A DNA stretch of 64,000 bases, taken from Flaveria trinervia (lineage: Eukaryota; Streptophyta; Magnoliopsida; Asterales; Asteraceae). The DNA lies in NCBI GenBank assembly GCA_025506515.1, contig CM046456.1, positions 8,943,103-9,007,102 on the forward strand, in the 5' to 3' direction. The notes beneath the pieces were generated by a model. The model had not been told where the DNA came from, made no database searches, and was given only the letters and a program-made list of their open reading frames with translations. Positions 48,728-59,325 of this stretch are shown piece by piece; the stretch's first letter is position 1; each line of letters begins with the position of its first letter. A program made the translations under genes and the position numbers.

Positions 48728-49441
48728 ATTAGAACACGCTTTTTAATTCTTAAATTCCAAGTTAACAAAGCCCCCAAATTACATATGAACCCTAGAATCG
48801 TGTAATTCCAAATCGAACCCCAATTCGATTATGTTAAAGAAATTAACCTCGGGGCTTTTAATCCCCAAGTAAAACCGAGCAGAACCATGTATTTATTTAC
48901 CCGATTTGAGATCGAATTGTCAGCGAGAAAGACAAAGAACGTTCGCGAACTCGTAGAGCTTAATTGATGTTCAAACGATGATGCCAACCAAATTCGTTAC
49001 ACAGGGAGCTTCTAATGGTGTACAAGATCAAAAGCCCTCTGTAAATTTTAGTTTAAATCGCCGAATTGATGATGTTCAGGTCAACTGCAGGTCACGGATT
49101 AGGGGGGGATTGAACGTGTGATTTCTGTGTGTTTTAGGTGAGAATGAGGGCTGAGAACATTTAAGATTGCTTAATTGATTTATTAGGTTAGTATAATTAG
49201 ACTATTATTAGGTTTGAATGCCCAAACGGTTATCGAGTTTAAGGGCGTCGGTTATTTGGTTGTTTGGGGTTCGTAACCAGCATGTGAAGGCAATTAAATG
49301 GCATAATCAAGTTCGAAACACTTCATCGATTCGTTTGGCACCATTTAATTGCGAGTTACCGGTCATTTTGACCGGTTTTGGTCCCTTATCGGCGCAGCAC
49401 CGGCTTGGTAGGCCGGCGGTCGGAAAACCGTGGAAAAAGAA

Positions 49442-49457
49442 GGGGGGGGGGGGGGGG
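49442..49457. repeat. Poly-G run of 16 bases
   Basis: An uninterrupted G run within the solo LTR, preceded by AAAAAGA. Confidence 0.95.
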
Positions 49458-49895
49458 TTGGGTTTCATTAATTGCACAATTGGTCCCTCAACTTTTCAAT
49501 TTTTGTTATTTTATGTAAGAAAACTTTTAATTCAAGATTTAAAATAACATAAATACCCCTTGAACTTAGTTTAAGTTTAACTTCTAACTAATTTGTTAAT
49601 TTATAAACTTTTATAAAATTATTATCATTACTAATATCATTAATATTATAGTTATTATTATTATTTATTATTATAATTATTATTATTATACTTATTATTT
49701 TAGTTATTATTATTTTTTATTTATTATTAAGTTCAATTTAGTAATTAAATTATGAACCTTCTAATCAAAGAATTTATAACAACAAGAAAATTAGCATAAG
49801 AAATCCATAAGTTTCATAATTGATAACTTTAACCCTTACAAGAATAAACGACATTAACTATTAGTTAACAAGAAAATACGAGATGTTACAATTAT

Positions 49896-52800
49896 GATGA
49901 GATAGATATAAGATATAAGGAGCAAGAACTATAGAGAGTGAAATACAAACATCGAGGATGGGGCATCCTCATTAAAATCTTTAAATCCTTTATAAAGTCC
50001 TATCAACGTATTAGATTGAGATATCCCCAAAGTTCAGATGTTCTTTGTTCAAGAAGGACCTCAAGACGTAGAGAATGATAGGTTCATAATCACTTTTATG
50101 TTAAGACTACAAAAAATGTGATACTGGACATGCCAACCAGCCACGTTGGATACCCTTAGGCCGAACACATGAGAGGTAAATCGGTCTGACTTAGCAACAT
50201 GATAAGTTTCTAATCACTTGGGAGAAACTACCACTATGGATTAAGGTTTCATCGCAAACACAAAAGAGCTGACTACCACAGTGCATTTTAGCTAGTTATC
50301 ATAATCAGATCACATAACCAATGTAAACTTATTTAGTAACAAATGTCCATAATCATCAATCATTATGTATCATCACACTCTTCAAATATGATCACACTGT
50401 TCATATATGCATGCCAATGTACTATAGTGAACATATATTTTCTAGAACACATCATTTTAGGGCCATAACATAAACACAAATGATTATAATTACATTTCTA
50501 ACATATTAAGAGTGTTTAAAATGTATTCACAAATAACAATTACATTTCGAAATTCTAACAAATAACACTTCTATTTTAACATATCTCTATTAGTAGCTTC
50601 TTGTTTCATTACACTTTTTATTTTGTTCTTCGCTTTACTTGGTTTCGTCGCATTCATATATTATATCCGGGATTTTAAGATCCATTCACCAAGTAATCAA
50701 TACAAGCATATACAGATATACAAGCACATACCAATTTGCACAAGCAAAATAAGCATATACAACATTGGGGATTGAGTGTAACCAAAGTCATGTGGGAAAA
50801 AATAGAAAGGTAAAAGATTGGGGGTCATATTGATACTTGATGGGATGTCATGTAGAAGCTAAGCATGCATGTGCATTTATGAAACATATGATAGATGCAA
50901 CACAAAATTTCAACCCTTCACAATTACGCATGTTCCTTTTTTCAAGTTTATTTAATTCATATATATCATTTTTATATATAAATATATTCTTTTACAGATG
51001 CGAAATACCTCAAAAAAATATTATTTTTTATGCAAATATGATATAATTAATTAATTAATTGATTGTTATTAAAAACTTGTTTTCATGCATGTACTAGTGT
51101 ATCACCATATTTGGCTAGTGACTTTATCGATTAATCACATTTAAATTTTAACGGAAGTTTTAAATCACCTAAATATATTGATCGCTCTTTGAACTGTTAC
51201 GATTGAGTGAATTTGGACATTTGATTTATTTTAAAAACTTTTATTTTATCTTGAAAACAAATTTTGCATAAAATAACCTATATTATCTTGACACTATCTT
51301 CACATGAAATGAATGAATCACAAAGACTTGCAAGATTACAAAAAAATATTGTAGACCCCGATTGGTGGGTCCAATTCAAGATTCAAATAACACCATTGTA
51401 TCATTTGCTCCTAGAAGTGGTAGTTCTACTTGTCTAGATTCTTTTTAATTTTATTTTCTTTTAGACATTGTCTATTTGTGAAAGTTAACAAATAGACTAG
51501 TGTTTTGACCATCAATCATTCATTCATGAATCTCTAAACGTACATAAATACTAAATATTTTTCAATTTTTGTACAGGACATAGAGCCGACGATGAGAATC
51601 GAAAATTGCCAATAAGAGAGTAGATATCGAACATACATATATAATAAGGTCAAGTACAGAAGAAATATAACATGCCCATCTCATTTTTTAGTCCGATTTC
51701 CTCACTCTCTGACTATGATGGAGTGTTAGAAAACATGCCATTTATTGTCTAGTATGATCATTTTTAAGAAAATATATGATTTGATTATGCTTTGTAATTA
51801 TCATTATTGTACTACTATAAATAATTATTAAAAAATTATACAATAACTTACATGCATTTTTATCATTCTAGAACATATCACTAAAAATCTGTCTCAAAAA
51901 TCACAATCAAATGACTAACAACCAACCATTCAAATAAAAGAAATGACTAACAACCATATTTATGATACCATAACCGATTCTTAAGCAAACAAACTTCATA
52001 ATTAATCCATATCCTAATCCATATTTTAAGGGGATTAGTATTAGATTAATCAAATTGTCACATGTTGTGGAGGGGTCCACTATAAGTGGGTCACCCTGAG
52101 CCACCTACGGTCAATTTCGCCGAACCAACGAACCAGCCTTGTGACAAGATACGTTGCTATTTAATATTACACAAGTGTAGGACCAAATCCACCACCACAT
52201 TCACTTCACATGGACCATCATGTGTCAAATTCGCACCCTCTGTCCCAACTTAGACTCTCCAACTTGACCACAATCATGCCATGTGACTCACATTAAGAGT
52301 TTCAGACGGCCTCTCGAGTGTTAAACATGATCCGCGTGTACAAAAATATCGTAGAAGAGGTTCGAATGTGCCATCACTACCCATTGGGCTTTTTTTCTGT
52401 CGCCATTTTGTTCGGCGATTACGCTCTGTCTCATTAACCGAACGGAGACCCTCGAAATGTTAACTTTAATCTTTAATAATTTACTAGTATAAACTTATTA
52501 TACGCTATTAACATTTATAAAATTATAAACTAATGAGTGATACTTAATAGGACTCAATGCCTCATTAATTCTTACGATTTAAATAAGTCAATAATCATTA
52601 TAAGTAGATTAGCCTACTTACCATTAGGACTTGTTATTTACTAAGAGCATTCACAATGTATTCTTTATCTTTATTTTTATAATTACAATAAAAATTATTA
52701 TTTTTTATCTCCTTTCAATTAAATAATATTCTTTTTATATTTTTTATCATAATATTTTTTCTCTTCTCTGCTTACAATCATTTTAAAATATATTAAAAAA

Positions 52801-54322
52801 TTTATAAGGGTTGAACAGTAAATTTTAAATTTATAGATGAATAGTAATATTTTCTCTATTATCCACTCACAACCATTCAAATTTATTTCATATAATATAA
52901 GATTTACACTCATAAACTTTTAAAGAATGGGTTATGGATGCTTTAATGATTTTGTTTTATATGTACATTTTCTATTTTAAGAGCATACTTTTTACTTGTT
53001 GCATGAAGCCACCGAAATTTTTATACTGATCCAGCATTTGGGTTTTTCAAATTGAAAATCCAACACTACCGAATAACCTGATTCGATAGTGTGAAGGATA
53101 AAATCATAAAATAAATAATCTTTAAACTCTTCTATAAGAGTTGATCACAACATTAAAGAGACTAGAGCATTTTCAAATGATATTTAACCCCTCTTTGATA
53201 ATCATAAACTTGAAACAACGAAATCATCTTTGAGTTGTTTCATAAAAACGTCTTTAATGCTGGTTTTTAGAGCGGCTTTAAGCTCACGTACAAAAAAGAT
53301 GGATAAGATATGGCTGATGTGAATGAAAGAGTAGAATAGACTTCTCGCCTGCATACTTTTATAAACGATCTTTACGAGAGGGGGGTGCTTTTCAAGCCGT
53401 TTAGCCATTAGATGGGAAAAGCCCGATAGAGGTGAACAAGGATGATATGGATTCGTTTTTGAGGTCATCCGTTAGTGATGCTTAAACCGTCGTACCTATA
53501 ATAATCACTTGTTTAAGTTTCTAAATGTATTAAAATTCACGTGTTTAAATTATGCCTCATCTAACAACTAAAGTTTTATTAGGCCCGCATATGTTGAAAA
53601 GGGTAGTTGAGAGTTCATATTATATAACCATTACTTATCTAACAAACAAAGTATTGGTTAAAAACTTGAATAAAGATGCGTGTTAAATATGTGTCATATT
53701 AAAAAGTATCTCATTTCTTTAAAATATATGATACTTCTGTTTATTATTATTTAATTTGATAAAGTGCTGATGAAGATAAGCTTAAGTAAATAGATCATGA
53801 AAAACGTTGTTAATAAAGGAAGCAAATACACTTGAATAAAAATTAAAAAAACGAAACAAATCACATTTAAAAGACTATGATACTTTTAAATTTTAATATT
53901 CATGTGCTAATATAAACTAAAATTAAGCAGTTACACGCTCGAATCACCCCTAATATTCCATGTTGCTACTTTCACCATGCATGCATCTATTACAAAGGTG
54001 CAAAATCAAATTCCTTTTTACCTAAATGTGATTATAAATTTGATGTTTTTATTAGATTTTGTTTAACACGTGTTCTTTGTTTGCATTAGTGGAATCCTAT
54101 AAAATAGAGTTAATTATACATGTGGTATGTTTCTATGGCATCTTTTATTTTTTACTTTTTAAATATTGCAAACATGTTTTTGTTTATCAAATCAGAACAC
54201 GTTTCGTCACTTTTACTGTCAGAAAGGATCATATCTATAAATGGTGAGAATAATATTGTTACTTTAAAAAAAAAAAACTAAACATACAATATCTAGCTTT
54301 ACTATATAGGTGGTGGTGAACC
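49896..54322. other. Long AT-rich intergenic region, no gene seen
   Basis: Reading frames are short and without domains. A less AT-rich stretch at 52060-52450 (GGGTCACCCTGAGCCACC, GCCATTTTGTTCGGCG) stands out but has no coding signal that I recognise. Confidence 0.4.
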
Positions 54323-54397
54323 TAGAAAATTTTCACTTTTTTTAGAAAATTTTCACTTTTTTTAGAAAATTTTCACTTTTTTTAGAAAATTTTCACG
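54323..54397. repeat. Four tandem copies of a 20-bp unit
   Basis: TAGAAAATTTTCACTTTTTT starts at 54323, 54343, 54363 and 54383. The first three copies are identical and the last diverges only after TTTTCAC. Confidence 0.95.
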
Positions 54398-55661
54398 AAA
54401 TAAGTGTGGTCGGTTTTTCAGTGCTCGAATGTCTCTCATCTCGGCGTTCAAAGTTTTTGTTCAGTATTTGTTGGGTCAAGTCACAAATATAAATAAAAAA
54501 CCAAGAAATGGTAGCTAACAAATAGATAATAACTAGTAGAACACCCGCGCAATGCGGCGTTAGTAATAATTTACAACACGATACTGGTTTACGTTACTAA
54601 TTTTTACGAATACCACAATCCTAATTATAGTAGCATAAAAATCAAACACAAACAAATTAGTGGTAAAGAGGAGGGCTCAAAAGAGACTAAAGTCTTGTTG
54701 TGAGCTGCTGGTGATTCATCTAAATAAAAAAAATCCTTCAAATATAGCCAAACATACAACTACCTAATAAAATGATCGATTTGACGTAATTTAAATTCTA
54801 TGATTTACGATAATATGTAATAAAAAACCAAGTACTCCTTCAATGAGAACTCATATGAATACACGATGAATAACTTCAAAAAATCATCAATGAAGAATTA
54901 AGAACCTCCTTTCATCCATCAAGCAACCCAGTACTTTTTAAGAACCTTATATTTTTATATCATATTCTTCTAGTCTGAAGGAGTCTCATGTTTTAGATCT
55001 TTTATAAGCACCCGTATGTGCATTTAAAATTTGACTAACTATTACTGAGTTTTTGTAACCCATCAAACTCCTCAACTTGAAACTTTTTTAGTTGAAGGAT
55101 AGATTGCATATGAGCACCCGATCTACGGGGAGAATCATGGAAACATCTATTCAGTAAGCATTCTGTTCAATCGGATAATAAAATTTAATGACTTTTATCA
55201 TTCATGGCTATTGAAGAAGCAACTACATTTTGAGTAGAATTCACTATTAAACCTACTAATTCTTAATCTAATAGAAACAGTTAATCTATTAGAGATAAGA
55301 CTGATTCATTCTTGGAAAACTTTACTATTTAATCTTTTCTTTAACAAAACATTTATCTAATAACTAAATTTTTGGATTTGCTACATCCGAGTTTCATATT
55401 TATCCCATTTCAATATAAAAATCCTTATTTGAAATAACAACTAAATAAGATATAGATTAGATCATTCGAAAGAAATCGTGATATCCATATACTACAATTC
55501 ATTATGCCTCTATTGACCAACTTTAACATTGTTTGATTTTGACAATAATCAATATGTCAAATAAAGATTAGAATAAAGAATCATACTTGTCATTTTTTTC
55601 ATTATTTTTGAATCGGAACCTCATCAAGCAACCCAGTACCTACAGAAAGGAATCGTGATAT

Positions 55662-55662
<1 letters not shown>

Positions 55663-55708
<46 letters not shown>

Positions 55709-55720
55709 ATATTATATTTT
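55663..55720. repeat. (TA)n microsatellite inside the Helitron
   Basis: Nearly pure TA repeat with two phase slips. Confidence 0.9.
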
Positions 55721-55722
55721 AT

Positions 55723-56560
55723 AAATATGAAGATTTATATAAGTTATATACTTAAATATTTAAATAAAATAATATACTTAATTAAAATATTATTTAGTTA
55801 TAAAAATATAATTAGTAAATATAAATTTAAATGTCAGTTTATAGTTTCATAAATAAAATAAAATTTAATAAATTGAATTAAATAATATCATATTATTAAA
55901 TAATATATTAATAATGTTTATTAAATACATGAAAGAGACAAGGGCAAAAATGTCAAGTTTTATAAAATTTAATGGATAAATTTACCATATTACCCCTAAA
56001 ATGTCTTAAAATTTTAATCAAATCCCTATTTTACCCATTTTAAATGTGATGCACTCATTTGTACATGTTGCTTTAAACTTGTATTTTTGGCAAAATTACA
56101 TCTCTATCCAAAGAGATGTATTATAATATGTATATATATATATGTATGTATATTATAAATATGAAGATTTATATAAGTCATATACTTAAATATTTAAATA
56201 AAATAATATACTAATTAAAATATTATTTAGTTATAAAAATATAATTAGTAAATATAAATTTAAATGTCAATTTATTGTATCATAAATAAAAAAAATTAAT
56301 GAAGTGAATTAAATAATATCATATTATTAAATAATATATTAATAATGTTTATAAATACATGAAAGAGACAAGAGCAAAAATGTCAAGTTTTATAAAATTT
56401 AATTTATAAATTTACCATACTACCCCTAAAGTGTCTTAAAATTTTAATAAAATCCTTATTTTACCCTTGTTAAATGTGATGCACTTATTTGTACATGTTA
56501 CTTTAAAACTTGTTTTTTTGGCAAAATTACATCTCTATCCAAAGAGATGTATTATATAGT
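55723..56560. repeat. Tandem duplication of about 434 bp inside the Helitron
   Basis: AAATATGAAGATTTATATAAG at 55723 recurs at 56157, and the two copies stay aligned through ACATGAAAGAGACAAG, ATTACCCCTAAA-type and CATCTCTATCCAAAGAGATG blocks with few differences. Both copies end with the sequence found at the Helitron 5' end, suggesting two nested or tandem Helitron ends. Confidence 0.85.
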
Positions 56561-56574
56561 AGTATAGATAATAA

Positions 56575-58364
56575 TAATAATCATCGAGTGTCATCAGAGA
56601 GATATAACATTTAAATCTATAGTTGTCTACGATATGAGTTTATATATTGGAAAAACAATTAATTACATCCTCGATCAAGACATTCTTAATTAACTCTTTT
56701 TCATGTAGCGAATTCAAGAATTGTTCACGTATTTATCATCCAAATGACTACACTATTCCGTCTTCACACGCTTCATTTAAAAATATTTGACACTTGCATT
56801 TGCAATCGATTATAAACTAATGACAACTTCAATAAGCAATTGATCAACGATTAAATTGAACAATTTCTTCGGCATCACTGATGAATTCGGGGAAGGATAC
56901 ACTATGTTTCTATGTTTTCCATCATGAAATTTACAAGATTAGATGTGCTCTTCGAGTTGACGAATTTTTTTTATATGCTTGTAAATGATTAATGTAATTA
57001 CTAATTAGGTAGTTTAAACTCAAGTTTGCTTTTATCATCAAAATCCAAATTATATGATACATCTCGTTTATTTTAGTATCTTTGATGCATCAAATTCATG
57101 AAAATTACTAGACGGGTTCAAAACAATGCCCACACGGCCACACACATAAGCAATTCAGTTAAAAATGGGCTACTGGGCTAATAATATGGGCTCCTAATAT
57201 GTTAAAAAAATTTGAGCTTGTTGCGTTAAACAAAACTGAGCAAAAATGGGCTACTGGGCTATTAAAATGGGCTCTTAATATGTTAAAAAAAATTGAGCTT
57301 GTTACGTTAAACAAAAATGAGCAAAAATGGGCTACTGGTTTAATAAAATGGGCTTCTAATATGTTACAAAATGGACTCTTACTTTAAAGTTTAGTGGGCT
57401 AAATCTTTATTAGATGTGTTTGGGTAGTGACTGTAAATTGCTTTCATAGGGTTGGGGTCCGTACATTGCAGGTGTCGATCGATAAACGACAACATACACT
57501 AGATAAAAGAAAACTCTTCATCCAGTTCCTATATAGTATGTCTGGATATGAATGTGTCTATGATCAATGTCCAATGATGATAATTTGTTTAGGCTTAGAA
57601 CATGCCCTTTTATAATTTAGGCGGCCCAATATTTCTAAAATTAGGCAAGATCTAAACATATCAATAAATAAATAATTAATAATTAGTAACACAAGAAATA
57701 TTTATTTACGAGATATGAGATACGGTATGATAGAAATTACGTATAAGTATAAGGACTATAACTAATACAATAGTAATAGCATTTTTTAATATTATTTTAT
57801 AAAAAATATTAAATATGTTGTTCAAAAACAAACCATTTGCAATATATAGATCTAGAATTAGAAAATGTTAAACAATATTACTTATGCTTATGTGACTTTA
57901 GTAATTTCAAGTAGAGATTGTTTGGTAACCTGAAATCAAAAAGTGATTAGACTTTCCATTTGCAAGTGAAAGCTTTCCAAATATGGTTACTTTTTCTTCA
58001 AGTTATAGTTTTCAGTTAAAATTCAATCTTCTTTGGTTAACGTAGGCTTCAAGTAATTAAATCTTAAAATCCATCTCTTTTTTTTTTACGAGACTCGAGC
58101 CCATACCGCTATGAACAGAATAACCGTCTAAGTGTCTCTACAACGTTATTGTTAATTAACTTGCTTAATTAATCACCGAAAAAAGCAAAATTTTCAAAAA
58201 CAAAATCATATCACCGTTCATTCAACAACAACAAAATTACATCCATAATATAAATTCATATCAACAAATAACAAAACATTTGGTGTTACAAAAACAAAAT
58301 CACAGTGCATACTTCACTGATACAAATTTAACAAAGCCTAACCTACCAATCTCGCCGGAGAACT
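56575..58364. other. Intergenic region and 3' flank of RALF34
   Basis: No protein gene. A segment at 58080-58150, read on the minus strand, has a GGCTCGAGTCTCG B-box-like motif next to an oligo-A end and could be a worn tRNA-derived SINE. The A-box is not convincing. Confidence 0.4.
57162..57375. repeat. Tandem repeat, about 2.6 copies of an 80-bp unit
   Basis: AAAAATGGGCTACTGG starts at 57162, 57242 and 57323. The copies share TGGGCTYYTAATATGTTA and, in the first two, TTGAGCTTGTTRCGTTAAAC. The open frame across it is a product of the repeat. Confidence 0.9.
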
Positions 58365-58742
58365 TCACCGGCGGCAACGAGTGATGGCGGAGCAGCCTCT
58401 GGTGTACGGACGCACCGGACCTCTAGCTCTCCAACAACGGTGTGTATAGTACGACCTGCCGGAGCGTGGAGGACACGCAACTCTGTTCGCCGATAATGCA
58501 CCGTAGGAGATGTAGTATCTCATCCTCCTCCACCACAGCGATCTCCGACCACCGGCGGTGGCGTCACCGTCACCGTCGTCGTCCTCCGCCCCGATGTCGT
58601 CAATGCCGTCGTACAAAGTCATCGCCGGTGTAGTCCAATCAAGCTCCGTCGTGTGATCCGCCATAGCTACGTCGGCGCGTGGGAGTGACATTAAGAACAC
58701 GCATAGTGTGAGTTGAATGTAGAGAAGAAGCTGTGACGCCAT
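58365..58742 (-). CDS. RALF34: Rapid alkalinization factor precursor, RALF34 type
   Basis: Secreted cysteine-rich peptide hormone precursor of 125 aa, single exon. RALF peptides act outside the cell on CrRLK1L receptor kinases; RALF34 in Arabidopsis acts through THESEUS1 in root and cell-wall signalling. Residues 1-27 form a signal peptide (LLLYIQLTLCVFLMSLP). An acidic propeptide (48-60) leads to the subtilase site RRSL at 66-69. The mature region has the receptor-binding YISYGAL motif (77-83) and four cysteines at 90, 103, 117 and 123 in the family pattern, ending TRCRR. The mature part is closest to AtRALFL34 (At5g67070) as I remember it. Two positions look unusual: Ala before the first CPP cysteine where Pro is common, and Arg before the second cysteine where Asn is common. 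Confidence 0.93.
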   Translation of the reverse strand: MASQLLLYIQLTLCVFLMSLPRADVAMADHTTELDWTTPAMTLYDGIDDIGAEDDDGDGDATAGGRRSLWWRRMRYYISYGALSANRVACPPRSGRSYYTHRCWRARGPVRPYTRGCSAITRCRR

Positions 58743-59216
58743 TGGTGGAGGATTTGATGAGATTTGTGTTTGAGATGGTGAGAATTGAAGGAAATTTTAA
58801 TAGCGGAGTGAGTCTTTCTGAAATAGTACGTGTAACGGAGCACTATGTCAATAGACTGATGACGAGCATTGAAGAAAAGCAGTTTCAAATACTCGAGTGA
58901 GCCTTTGTATGTGTAAGTGATTGCCGACGAGAACGGATGAAAAGTGGTGGTGTTTATGGAGAGTATGAGAGGGGTTGTTGAGTCACATGGTGGGAGTTGA
59001 GGTGGTATTTAATGAGGGGATCTGTGACAATGAATGGTGAAAAAGTGTGTTGATGAATGATGATATGATGGTGGTGGAATATTATTTGTTTAGAGGTGGA
59101 AGAGGGTGGTGGTGTTTTAATATCACAAAGTGTTTGTAGGCGTTGATAGCGGCGTCGATTGGTGGTGATGATGCTGTTATAAGTTGGATTGTATCATAAG
59201 ATATGGTCCTTATATT
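58743..59216. other. Promoter side of RALF34
   Basis: Upstream region of the minus-strand RALF34 gene, not strongly AT-rich, with many TGATGA/GGTGG words. No clear TATA box was chosen. It ends where the copia LTR fragment begins. Confidence 0.4.
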
Positions 59217-59325
59217 GTAGTAAATTGAGAAGCTAAACAAGGATGATATACAACAGATTGATCTCGCCTAAGAATACAATTATATTCAAATTTCAAACTA
59301 ATATTATTTTATTGTAGTATTTTCC
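59217..59325 (-). repeat. Fragment of the copia 3' LTR
   Basis: Matches the upper part of the 5' LTR (62705-62804) with scattered differences, then loses similarity at about 59217, so its distal half is missing. Confidence 0.75.

Larger units (their letters stand above)
47373..49890. mobile_element. Solo LTR of a Ty3/gypsy-type retrotransposon, about 2.5 kb
   Basis: Begins TGTCATATCCCAACC and ends CGAGATGTTACA, giving TG..CA borders of a style common in plant gypsy (Tekay-like) LTRs. A perfect 5-bp direct repeat ATTAT flanks it at 47368-47372 and 49891-49895. No primer site, gag or pol is present, so it fits a solo LTR left by LTR-LTR recombination. It contains a tRNA-like segment and a 16-G run. 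The orientation is likely plus because the TGTCATATCCC end is on the left. Confidence 0.75.
54533..56568 (-). mobile_element. Non-autonomous Helitron, about 2.0 kb
   Basis: On the minus strand it begins TCTATACTACTATATAATAC at 56568 and ends CTAG at 54533. A short hairpin CCGC-ATTGC-GCGG lies at 54557-54545, eight bases before the CTAG. The flanking bases are A (5') and T (3'), as expected for Helitron insertion between A and T. It has no Rep/helicase coding. It includes an internal duplication of about 434 bp. Confidence 0.65.

Noticed and set aside
53202..53468. 88-codon minus-strand frame
   Set aside because: No domain, no context, ordinary AT-rich flanks; may be chance.
58080..58150. Possible second tRNA-derived SINE
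   Set aside because: Only a weak B-box-like motif; the A-box and the element ends could not be defined.
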